This document shows positions 53,816 to 64,000 of a DNA stretch of 64,000 nt, one piece after another. The notes under the pieces were generated by a model that was not told the origin of the DNA, did no database searches, and worked only from the letters and a program-made list of their open reading frames with translations. Each line of letters starts with the position of its first letter. Within the stretch, counting starts at the first letter, position 1. Position numbers and translations under genes: made by a program. This DNA is from Dermatophagoides farinae (taxonomy: Eukaryota > Arthropoda > Arachnida > Sarcoptiformes > Pyroglyphidae). The DNA lies in the NCBI RefSeq assembly GCF_024713945.1, contig NC_134679.1, forward strand, positions 1,183,001 through 1,247,000, given 5' to 3'.

Positions 53816-56800
53816 TCATTGAATTGAACTGCTACTACTACTTTGTTCGGGCAAAATATACGAAATATCATCCCATGGATGACGATATAATCCTTGTTTC
53901 AATCGTTTTTGATCCAAATAATGTCCTAAAATTTTGATTGAAAAAGAAAATGAAATCAATAAAAAAAATGAACAAATCAATCAAACAAAATACCGATAAA
54001 TCCAATGGTTCGTCCAAGAACAAATAGTCCATTCAATACACCAATATCAAGATATTCTTGTGCTTCTTCACGTGTAAAGCATCCACTGTTACGGAGAAGA
54101 TCAACAACCGATACAGCAACAATACCATCAACATTTAGAATTAGGTTAGGTTTCTGTTATATCAAATGTAAATTTTAAAGTAAACTAATTTAATTATCAT
54201 AGTTAAAATTCAAGACATACCTTTGATGTAGTCACTTTTTCCACTTCAAGTGCATAATCTAACACCGGTGTAGATGGAAATGTTTGTTTAACATAATCTT
54301 TCATTAATTTTACTCTCATATCAGGATTATTAATTGATTTGACTCGATGACCAATGCCCATAATGAGTTCACCTTTTTTACGCATTTGATTTACAAATTC
54401 CATTGGAATCGTACCGGAATCATATGCTTGACTAAATTGTCGTGCAGCACCATCCAATGCACCACCAAATCTTTCACCAATAGTTAATAAACCAGAAACC
54501 AGTGATGAAACCAAATCTTTACCAGCACGAGCACAAACAATTGTATTATGTGCACCAGAAACGGCTGGTCCATGATCAGCTGTTACCATAAGGACCATTT
54601 CAAAGAATTTCGTTGCATAAGTAGGCAAACGACGTTGAAACCATAACAATGATAATGTACCGCCAATACCTAATTCTTCTTTGATTACACGTGTAATCGG
54701 TATACCAGCATATGTTAATTCATTACCACGTTCATCACAAATGGTTGTCATAAATGAAGCCGGTTTACGAATGATACCTAATTCACGTGCCCAATCATAA
54801 TCCATTGGTACTGTTGGCGGTGCAACTTCTTCCTTAGGAATGATAATCTGTGCTTCAACCAGCTGTTGATAAACCTGATTAATAACATTACCAAGTTCAT
54901 CGAATGTATTCGGTACATGTGCACCATGTTCACGTAATGCTTTATTCTTAGCCAACGCTGTTTCACGATCCGAATTAGCACAGGCACCGGCATGTCCAAA
55001 TTGTACTTCGGAATTAAACATACTAGCACAGGTTCCAATACACCATGCAATTAATGGTTTTGAAATTCTACGATCTTTCATTGCATCACAAACATCATAT
55101 TCTTCGACACCACCAACTTCACCAAGTAATACCATCATTTTGACTTCTGGATCAGCTTCATAACGTAATAGATGATCCAAAAATGTTGTACCAGGATAAC
55201 GATCACCACCAATGGCAACACCTTCATAAACACCATTCGTTGATCGTGAAATAATGTTATTCAATTCATTTGACATTCCACCCGATCTTGAAACATAGGC
55301 AACTGAACCGGGTCTATGGAGTTTTGAGCTCAATAAATTATCCATCATACCACCGGTGTTTCCAATCTTAAAACAACCTGGTTTAATACCGCCAACAGTG
55401 GCCGGTCCAATCACCGTAACACCTTTTGATCGAGCCAGTTTAATCATTTTACGTGTAAGATTTTCGGGTATTCCTTCAGCAATAATAGCTATGGTACGAA
55501 TTTGTGGATATTCCAATGTTTCCAATGTTGAATCATATGCTGAACGTAATGATGCAAAACTAATCAATACATCCGCCTGTGGATGTTTATTCATGGCATC
55601 GGACATATTTTTATAGACTGGAATAAGAATTTCTTTATGGCCCCAATAGAATTTCTGTCTATGATCACCGGAAAATGGATAAATCATTGCTACTACTGAC
55701 CATTCTTTACGTGAACAGGCAAAATCAAAATCAAGCATCGATTGTACGGCACGGCTTTGCATTCCCCAAACAATTGCACGTGTTCGAGATGTAAATAATG
55801 GACGAGTAAATTTTGCCGCTTGTGATGTTATTGATGGTGAGAAAGCAGGTGAAAAATTACTATTATTAATTGGTGGTGATGTCATACCACCATTGAAACC
55901 GGGTGAAAAAGCATCGGCACCCATATGGCTTGGTAGCAGAAAATTTGCTGTTGTCAATTTAGTTTCAGGCAGTTTTGGAATTTCTTTTCGTTTCAATGCC
56001 ATTGCTACAATGGCTGTCATATGTGTTTCTGGACCGAAAACATGGACTGGGACACCCAATGTGTTACCGGTTTCACGCATCACACGTAAACCTTCTTGAT
56101 AATTGGGGCCAGCACGACGTACAAAGATCGATACATTATGTTCGATTAATTTTGTTTGAAATTCTCTCAATGCTTTCACAATTCCTTTGAATGTGGCAGC
56201 AACATTTGTAAAATTTGCAATACCACCACCAATAAGCAATATTTTGCCTTCTGGATGTCGTTCTTTGGTCATCAATGATAGAATTGTCTTTGCATATTCA
56301 TATGTTTGTTGTTCGGATGGTGCGCCCGAATATTCACCATAATTGGCCAATTCTGATGCACCACCAATTTCACAAATAGTATCGGCATAAATGACGGAAG
56401 CACCACCACCGGCAACCATCGTCCAAATACGACCTTTTTTATTCAATATAGTCAATTTTAAACTGGCACCGGATTTAGAATCAAGATCAGCAATATAAGC
56501 TTCTTCAGGAAATGCATCACGTCCAAATGGTGGTGGAAAACTAATTTCACCCCATTTTTGTTTACAAAGATATTCAGCCGTTGCATCAACTTTGGCCGCT
56601 AAATCAAGTATATAAATGGAATCCTTAGTGATCACTGGAATATTGAGAAAAAAAATTTCAAATTAAAATCAACATCCAAAAACACAAAATAAATAAACAG
56701 ACAAACCTAATGGATTAATTTCCAAATAAGTAAAATATAATTGAACATATACACGATATAGATCAACAATAAATTTTGTAACCAATTCTCGTTTTTCCAA

Positions 56801-57454
56801 TGGTAAATTTATCAATAATTTATCATAAACTTCTTTTTCATCGATCGATGCATCAATTGGAATTTCATATTTCAATGCTTTAGCATCCACATCACCGATA
56901 TCGACACCACCAAGATGATAGAAAAGAATAACATCAGCCGTACGATGTGAATAGATACAAACATATGCTTCTTCTTCTGGTGTATGCGGTACGAATGGTT
57001 CGATGATGAAATTTCGTAGTTTCCCAACTGATGATCCAATCTAATCAAATTTTCATTTTAAAAAAATAATTTTAAAACTTTTGACAAAAAAATAAACATA
57101 CATCAACAAACCTGAATATCTTTACACATATGTTTATTTAGGAATTCTTTACAACCATTTAGATCGGTGCCTACTTTAACCAGGCCAAGTTTACCACGAC
57201 GTTTTATTAATTGATCAGGTTTGATCACTAATTTCTATGATCAAAATAACAAAACAAAAAAAAAATTATTTCAAGCATCGAACAATAATGATAATGAAAT
57301 TTACCTCCGTTTTAAGCCAAGCATTTTGTACAGCCAAATCAGTTAGATTAGCATTGTCATCAACCGAAACAAAACGAGATGTAATAGCCGTTGAATTTAA
57401 AAAACGATTAAGCAAATCTTTTCCGGTCACTTCACGTATAGCTTTTGCTGACAT
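53816..57454 (-). CDS. ACLY: ATP-citrate synthase (ATP-citrate lyase)
   Basis: Six exons on the minus strand: 57454-57305, 57234-57112, 57040-56707, 56634-54221, 54153-53994 and 53925-53816. They join in frame to 1096 residues plus TGA; human ACLY is 1101. An in-frame TAA at 57470-57472 supports the start [12 protein letters not shown]. The enzyme converts citrate, CoA and ATP in the cytosol to acetyl-CoA and oxaloacetate, supplying fatty-acid and sterol precursors and acetylation. The N-terminal half is the ATP-grasp/succinyl-CoA-synthetase-like module, with [10 protein letters not shown] and the citrate-binding region VAGGGAS and [13 protein letters not shown]. The phosphohistidine is H750 in FGHAGACA (human H760). 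The C-terminal citrate-synthase-like module contains [14 protein letters not shown] and [11 protein letters not shown] with H965 (human H975). The linker near residues 420-470 differs from vertebrates: it is Ser/Pro-rich and lacks the RTASFSES phosphosite and the Lys-rich patch, so regulation by Akt/PKA at that site is not expected. It is convergent with the POU-domain gene. All key residues seen are intact, so it is probably functional. Confidence 0.97.
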
Positions 57455-57472
57455 TTTTATTTTTTTGATTTA

Positions 57473-60400
57473 ATGATGAATTGAATTGAAGTGAATTGAA
57501 TTTTCAAAAAAAAAATTTATGTTTTTTCGTTTTCGTTTCGTTTTCAGTCTTCAACACGATGATGATTTATGGTCAATGAAAAAAAATTTTTCTATTATAA
57601 AAATGAAAATGAGAAAAAAAATGATAAAAAAGGATTGACTTTAAGTAATCATGGCCATCATCATCATCATCGACATGTAACTTTATTATCGAGAAAATGT
57701 AAGAAAATGAAATGAAATCATCATCATCAACATTGGTTATATTGACAACTGTATTTTTTTTCTGACTTTGCAATTTGCAAATAACAGTGTTGTTGAGAGG
57801 AAGAAAAGAGAGAGAGAGAGAGGGTGGGAAACAGAACAAAATGTTGTCATAATAATAAAGCGTTTATATTATTATTCAATTTCCAATGACAACGACAAAG
57901 GCGGATTGTGGCCATTGATTTTGTTTTCAGATATAAAATCAGACCATTTTTTTTATTATTAATATTTCACCAAATCAATCATTATCGATTCACCAGTAAT
58001 AATATAATGAAAGTGTTTATAATGATTATGTTGTCAGAGATGGAAAAGAAAAATCATACGATTCCAAGTATATGTACGGCAGTAGACAAAAGAATAGAAT
58101 AGAGAATTTATCATTATCGACAAATGGAAATGGGGAAATTTTTGCACATATATAAAAAAAAACAATCAATAAATGCACCAATAGAAAAAGATGTATAATT
58201 ATAATTCAATGGAAACATTTTTCTGGTTTTAAATTATTTTTTCTTGTAAACAACAAATGAATAAATGAGAAAAAACATATCAATTTCAATACATCATCAT
58301 CATCATAACATAACACGTCATTTCATTTCATGATATTTAATATTTCTATTTTTTTTTTTTTTTTTTTTTGATACCATAAAACAGCACGTGCACAGCAGAT
58401 TAGGAAATTTTCTGTTGCTTACGGCCCCCAAACACACGCATACACACAGAGAGAGAGAGAGAGAGAGTTATCAAATCACTTATTTGTTCATCATCATCAA
58501 CATAATAAAAACATTCATTTTTTTGAGAATTGATGCAACTCTATATTCTCTGCAGCCATTTTGGAGATGTTTTTTTTAGAATGGCGTCATCATCATCATC
58601 ATCAACATCAACATCAACATCAGGATATAGGATTCATTTATCCCTCTCACTCACTAACAGAAATTTTTTTTTTTATTATCATCAAAAAAAAGTCAATCAA
58701 ACTGTTTTCATTTAAATCATTAATAATAATGATGATGATCAGACCACACACAATGAGAGAAATTATGACTAGCAAAAATTTAAAAGTACAAAATGCAAAC
58801 ATAATAATAAATTAATTTAAATAATTAAAAAAAAAATACACACCTTTACACAATACAACTACATGCAAACAAGCAAGAAAAAAATCAATATTTAATTCGC
58901 GTTTATGTAAATTTAATTAGCAAATCAGATGATGAAACATTGAAAACAAAACAAAAAAAATTGTTTTTTTAACAATTTTGAGCAACATGTGCACTGGAAC
59001 ATACATAAATAAAGTGATGATAATGGAAGTGGTACCAATATATATTATTAACAATTATAATTATATATTCATTTTCATTACGAAACGGATGACGATGATG
59101 ATGAGAAACAGAAATTATTTTATTTGGCCAATACACACACACACACACATACATTGTTGTAACGAGAAATCAATTTCAAGTACAAAATTGAATTGTCAGA
59201 CAACAACAACAAAAAAAATTCAACCAAACGATTGCCAATAAAATAAGGGAAAAAAATAAATTGACATTTTTTTTCATCATTATTGTCTTTGTATACCAAT
59301 CATCGTCATCATCATAAGCATTGCGTTCAAATATTTAAACATGAAAATAGAATGGAAAATATGTTGACGACAGTTGTGATTTTGACGTCCATCAAGAAGG
59401 AATTTTGGGTTTTTTCTTATAAATCAAAAAAAATTAGAAAAAATGAAAGAGAATAATTGCCAAAATTAAATTTACGAAAAATTTTTCTTTCTGTCATCAT
59501 CTAATTTCCAAATGGAAATAATTCAGAGCAAAAAAAGTAAACAGGTGTGTGTGTAACCCCACGTGTGTGTAATATTTTTTGTTTGTTTTTGTTTCAAATT
59601 AAGAACAACAACAACAACAACTCAACAATATTCGCGCCAAATGTGATTAAGCCATATACTAAAGTGATGAAAAAAGAAGAAGAAAAAAAATTTGATAATT
59701 TTCCACATGTAAACATCACACACACACCGTACACGTAAACACAAGATAAAAATAGCATTTTACACATGACAAACAAATCAATCATCATTGTAGCAAGAAA
59801 AAAAATGGTCATAACTGAACTGAAATGAATTTATTAACGAGATGAAAATTCAAAAAAAAACAACAAATTACGACATTGAAAATTTATTTTTGAAAAAAAA
59901 ATGAAAGAAAACCCGTTATAAAATTGTGCTAATCATCATCATTCAGGTACAGAATGATTAGATAAAATAAATTTGTTAATAATCAATAGTGTCTACGTAA
60001 TAATCCGCGTATAACGATAAATCGTTATTGTTGAGGATACACGGCTGTTCAGAGAGATTAACAATGTAAAGGATCAGTAAATTTTGACATTTTTTTTTTG
60101 TTTTTTTGATTGGAAAAATATTGATCCAAAATGAAAAAATTGTTTTGTTGTGATGATGATAAAGCAGAAAAAGAAAACATCATTTATTAACTTACAAATT
60201 AAAATTTGTAGAAAAAAATAGACAATGGATAAAAAAAAATCAATGTCATCGATGTCAATCAATCAATTATAGACGAATTGGAAAAACAGAAACAAAAAAA
60301 AAACTTTATCATTCAATCAGTGGCCATGCTGTTGTTGAACATCATACACCGGATTACAACTAAAAAAAAAAATAACTGAATGAAATGAAAAACAACAACA

Positions 60401-63088
60401 TCGAAAAGAAATCCAATCAGATTAGATGAATGAGTGAATGGTCAGCGGAAAAAAAATATCAAATGATGATGATGATGATGATGGAAATGTGCGAGTGGAT
60501 GAACATGTGTCACAGGTATTTTCTACAAAAATGTTAAATGTGTACAAGTATATCTCAACAACCTGTTGAGATTTTTCATTCCTTTTTGACTACTACTACT
60601 ACTACTTCTTTTTTTTCGCCAAATGATGATGATGGCGATGATAATAATAATGTTTCAGTAATGGACTTTGAATTACTTGTTCAAATATTAGCTTTCTCTC
60701 TCTCTCTATCTATTTTAATCATAAGAAATTTCCTTTTAATTTTTCTGAAATCAGCAAAAAAAATGTATGCAATTCACAATTTGATTCAATCTCTCTCTCT
60801 CAATTACACACACAACATTCTTCTTCCTTCTTCTCTTTGATAATCATCAAAAGAGGAAAAGTCAAAGAAAACTTTGAATCTAATGATGATGATGAAGAGA
60901 AATTGCCGAGCAAAAAAAAAAAAAAAACAAGTTGCCTTTTTCCTTGCTGACGACAGCGTTTCTGGTGAACACACACACATTTCATTCACTGTTTTTTTTA
61001 TTACGATTGAATTACATTCGATATGAATAATGATGATGATGATGATCTGAATTATTATTAATTACGAATCGATAATTATTATCTAATTGTAGTTTGAATT
61101 TGAGCACAAATACAAAGAACAAACAAATTACCTGGAATTTTTCCTCGTGTTTAATTACCTACATGGCGGATGTAAATTCATGATATTAAAATTGATGATG
61201 ATGAAATTACATGCAATATCCCCATCACATATGGATGAAAAATGTCAATGAGGAATTCATCAGTAATTAAGTCACATTTTTAAATATTTAATTTTCGACT
61301 TACCTATTTTTTTTTACTTTGACGTCTATTCATTCAGCGAGATGAAGAAATAAAATGTTGTCGATAAAGGATATTTGATCAATTATCGATTGATTAAATC
61401 AACAACGACGAAAAAAATGGCCCAAAACACGTCAAAACAAGCACATGGACTCAGTATATATCAAACACACACACACACCACAATAAATCACACGGCCACC
61501 ATGGACAATATTTTCAGGTTTTTTTTGCTAGTTTCGGCTTCGTTTTGATTTATAATTGTTGTATATTTGAATTTTGGAAAAAAAATTTCACACAAAATAT
61601 GGATAAATAACGATTTCAATTTTCAAATGTGACAAATCAAAACTTGATGTGAATGATGATGAATTATGTGACGAAAAATTATTATTACTGTCGTTTTTGA
61701 TTTCAACTCTATTCCAGTGGTGAACAATAAAAGACAATAACTAAAAAAGGGAAAAGAAAAAAGAGTAAAAGGAAATTTTTTTCAAATAAAATAAGAAAAA
61801 AAAATTACCAATAATCGACTGAAGACAATTGACGATGAATTGAATTTTCAAGTGGGGATTTTTATATTCAAAAATTCAACGAATAAAGAATGAAAAAACA
61901 ACAAAAAATTAAGAAGAAAAATTTAACCATTAATTTTTCACATTACAAACAAACAAAAAAAAAAAATATCGATCAAAAATTGCTCAATTCGAATTCACAC
62001 ATACACACACACATCACACACACGTTCGACACCTGTCTTTTGTTGTTAACGTTTTTCGTCAATCACATATATATATCGATGAGGGTTTTCTCTCGTTGTC
62101 GTTCACAATCAGATGCAAATAATAAATCAATTATTTAAGAAAAGAAAAAAAAATTATGCTAATTCGTTTCACATAAAACACGTACAGCAAAAAAAAATGT
62201 AAATGAAAAATATAAACGAAGAAAAAAGAGAGCGAAACACCAAAACACCACACACACGCACACATAGACAAGTGTATTTTACTCATTTTTACACACACAC
62301 ACACACAAACACTCACATTTTTTTTTTTTGACGTGCCAACACGCCTGAAATCCATGAGGCCCACACGTATATATCCACAGATACACACTGTTTGTAGCTT
62401 TTATTATTATGATGATTTTTTTTTGCTATTTTGTCTCTTTCAGAGCATTATGAGTCACAATAGAGTAAAAAAAAAAAAATTTCAGTTTTTCTGCGCATGC
62501 TAACTATGTCATTTTTTTTGTTTTGGCTATCTAAACTAAATGATTGATTTTCAATCAATAAATGATCGATGTGATGAATTAAGTGTGGTGGAAAATGAAA
62601 ACAAAACAAAACAAAAAAAAAATTTCCACCACTTTTTTTTCTAAGTGCACCAAGAATTTGTTTGAAATCAACTTTTTTCCATTCAAGTTGGTAAAGATTT
62701 TTTTTTTTAAATTATTTTATTCGAATTGCACAATTTTTAGTTTAGCGTAAAAAATAAATTGACGCTAATTTATCAATTTAACGTGGATTTTGTCAATTCG
62801 ATTTTTTTTTGTTTATTATGGGAAATTTTATTTTATTTTTTTTTTCAATGAAAATACTGATTGATACTAATTGATACAATGTATTCGATTTCACAGTTTT
62901 AAATCATCACCAACAGATAATAATAATAATAATAATGGTTTTATTTGGAAAGACCTCTAGAACTAGAAAAATACACTAGAGGTACGTAAATGAAGAAAGA
63001 TGATCACCAACAGATGGAGCAAGCGAAAAACAAAAATAAATATTCGAAATTTTTTTTTCCAATCAAGAATACGATACGATAACACCAC
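57473..63088. other. Gene-poor DNA between ATP-citrate synthase and the small membrane-protein gene
   Basis: No supported gene in 5.6 kb. Contents are poly(A)/poly(T), (AG)n near 58448-58467, (CA)n, (CAA)n and ATC/GAT trinucleotides. Two non-repetitive spots are noted as findings: a nested inverted repeat at 60005-60044, and a strong Kozak-context ATG followed by a splice-donor-like site at 61491-61519. The ATP-citrate synthase promoter must lie at the left end of this stretch, but no core element was recognised. Confidence 0.6.
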
Positions 63089-63094
63089 TTTATT
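63089..63094 (-). promoter_or_regulatory. Candidate polyadenylation signal overlapping a stop codon
   Basis: On the minus strand AATAAA includes the TAA stop of the small membrane-protein frame (63092-63090). If this is the functional signal, the 3' UTR would be only the few bases up to cleavage. Confidence 0.4.
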
Positions 63095-63344
63095 GATAAA
63101 AACGCATAGGTGATTGTTGTGGTTGTGGTTGTCCAAGTGGTTGATTTTGATTCTTAAGCATCAAATTCAATCGTTCATCTTCATCAGTACCAGGCCGAAA
63201 TAGACAATAAAGAATGGTGGCCAATACAATGATAAAAAATAATATGGTGAATATAAGCATGAATATAAATATTATATTTGGAAGTATAACCGGATATATT
63301 GTTTCATCTGGATCATCAACAAAATCGTAATCAGAATCAGCCAT
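63090..63344 (-). CDS. Probable small single-pass membrane protein, 84 residues, function unknown
   Basis: I do not recognise the family. The frame is open from 63473, but its upstream part (four Met in a row after a Met/Leu-rich stretch) looks like decoded repeat. I chose the last ATG of the cluster, at 63344-63342, because it is followed by G (ATGG) and begins a clean acidic N-terminus, MADSDYDFVDDPDE. From this start the product has an acidic N-terminal segment (about 1-15), one strongly hydrophobic helix (about 18-50, LPNIIFIFMLIFTILFFIIV and onward), then RPGTDEDERLNLML and a Gln/Pro-rich tail ending FYQ. Topology resembles small regulatory membrane peptides, but no specific motif was found. 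The sequence is less repetitive than surrounding frames, which supports a real gene. Upstream exons to the right are possible, and the start could be further upstream. Confidence 0.55.
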   Translation of the reverse strand: MADSDYDFVDDPDETIYPVILPNIIFIFMLIFTILFFIIVLATILYCLFRPGTDEDERLNLMLKNQNQPLGQPQPQQSPMRFYQ

Positions 63345-63473
63345 CATCATCATCTTCACCAACATCAGCATCATCGTGATGAATGTCCGAAAAAAACCAT
63401 CAATCATCGAAAAACACGTTTCATTTATTTCATTTTTTTTTTTGTTTCTAAATTCAATTAACCAATTAACCAT

Positions 63474-64000
63474 TCGAATATTGTAAATTTTTGTTTTTTT
63501 TTCAGTTTAAAATTTATTGAGTAAAGTTTTTTTTTCATATATGAAAATAATAATAATAATAATAATAATGAATTAATAAGTATTATATAAAGAAAAAATG
63601 GACAGAAAAAAAATGACCAATACAAAAGAAAAAAAAAATTCTATCTAAATAATGAAAAGGACGAAAAAAAAATTCATTGTTTCTTTTTCGTATATATAAA
63701 AAAAAACTAAATCATCAATCAATTTAATGTAAGTGTGTGTGGGTGTATGTTCCGTTTCCCAAAAAAAGAATTTGGACCAGGTCAATTTTGTTTGTTTGTT
63801 TGTTTGTCACAATCACCGTTGTCATGATCACAAAAATATAGTGTATCTGTGTGTAAGTGTGTGTGGGTGTGATTACGTAGATTCCTTAGCCCAAAAAAAA
63901 AATTGATTTTATTTTCTTCTGGTGATAAATTTGATTTACAATTTGAAAATTATTGCTGTATATAGTTGAAATGAACATTGTGTGTATAGAAGAAGAAGAG
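63474..64000. other. A/T-rich flank, no gene seen
   Basis: Contains (AAT)n near 63547-63569, poly(A) tracts and short (TG)n. If the minus-strand gene at 63090 has a 5' UTR or further exons they would lie here or beyond the window edge. None was recognised. Confidence 0.5.

Noticed and set aside
63345-63473. Upstream 43-codon extension of the small membrane protein
   Set aside because: It is Met/Lys/Asn-rich and derived from ATG and poly(A) repeats. The last ATG of the cluster has better context, though the extension cannot be excluded.
1-64000. tRNA, rRNA, CRISPR arrays and transposon genes
   Set aside because: I saw no tRNA B-box with a matching cloverleaf, no rRNA signature, no spaced direct repeats and no transposase or reverse-transcriptase motifs. 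Small or degraded copies could still be missed by eye.

Overview
The window is eukaryotic nuclear DNA: very AT-rich and crowded with poly(A)/poly(T) runs and di-, tri- and tetranucleotide microsatellites. Three spliced protein genes are unmistakable. Their introns are tiny (65-149 nt) and have ordinary GT...AG ends. The gene content is animal: a P2C (Na,K-type) cation ATPase, a class VI POU-homeodomain factor and ATP-citrate synthase. The AT bias, short introns and repeat texture remind me of astigmatid mites such as Dermatophagoides, but that assignment is inference from memory and not tested.

Layout. Positions 1-22058 hold no gene I can support, only microsatellite-rich DNA. Positions 22083-25724 (+) carry a five-exon P2C P-type ATPase of 1080 residues. 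Positions 25861-47474 are another gene-poor stretch of about 21.6 kb. Positions 47499-52600 (+) carry a four-exon POU6/pdm3-type transcription factor of 1602 residues, with a huge low-complexity N-terminal region. Positions 53816-57454 (-) carry a six-exon ATP-citrate synthase of 1096 residues, convergent with the POU gene. Positions 57473-63088 are again without a supported gene. Near the right edge, 63090-63344 (-) is a probable 84-residue single-pass membrane protein.

The genes do not form an evident pathway. The pump would act at a membrane on ion gradients, ATP-citrate synthase would make cytosolic acetyl-CoA for lipid synthesis, and the POU factor would act in the nucleus. No functional linkage is claimed.

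The most interesting signal is the P-type ATPase. Its catalytic core (DKTGT, TGES, TGDGVND) is intact, so it should hydrolyse ATP. Two of the four main cation-binding carboxylates of Na,K-ATPase (E779 and D804, pig numbering) are replaced by Thr and Ala. S775 is Gly, P716 of the TGDGVNDSP motif is Leu, the SYGQ beta-subunit contact is not recognisable, and the C-terminal KETYY is gone. Na+ site III residues and the M4 glutamate are retained. This looks like a neofunctionalised paralogue with altered ion selectivity or a non-transport role. No CRISPR array, rRNA, recognisable tRNA or transposon ORF was seen.
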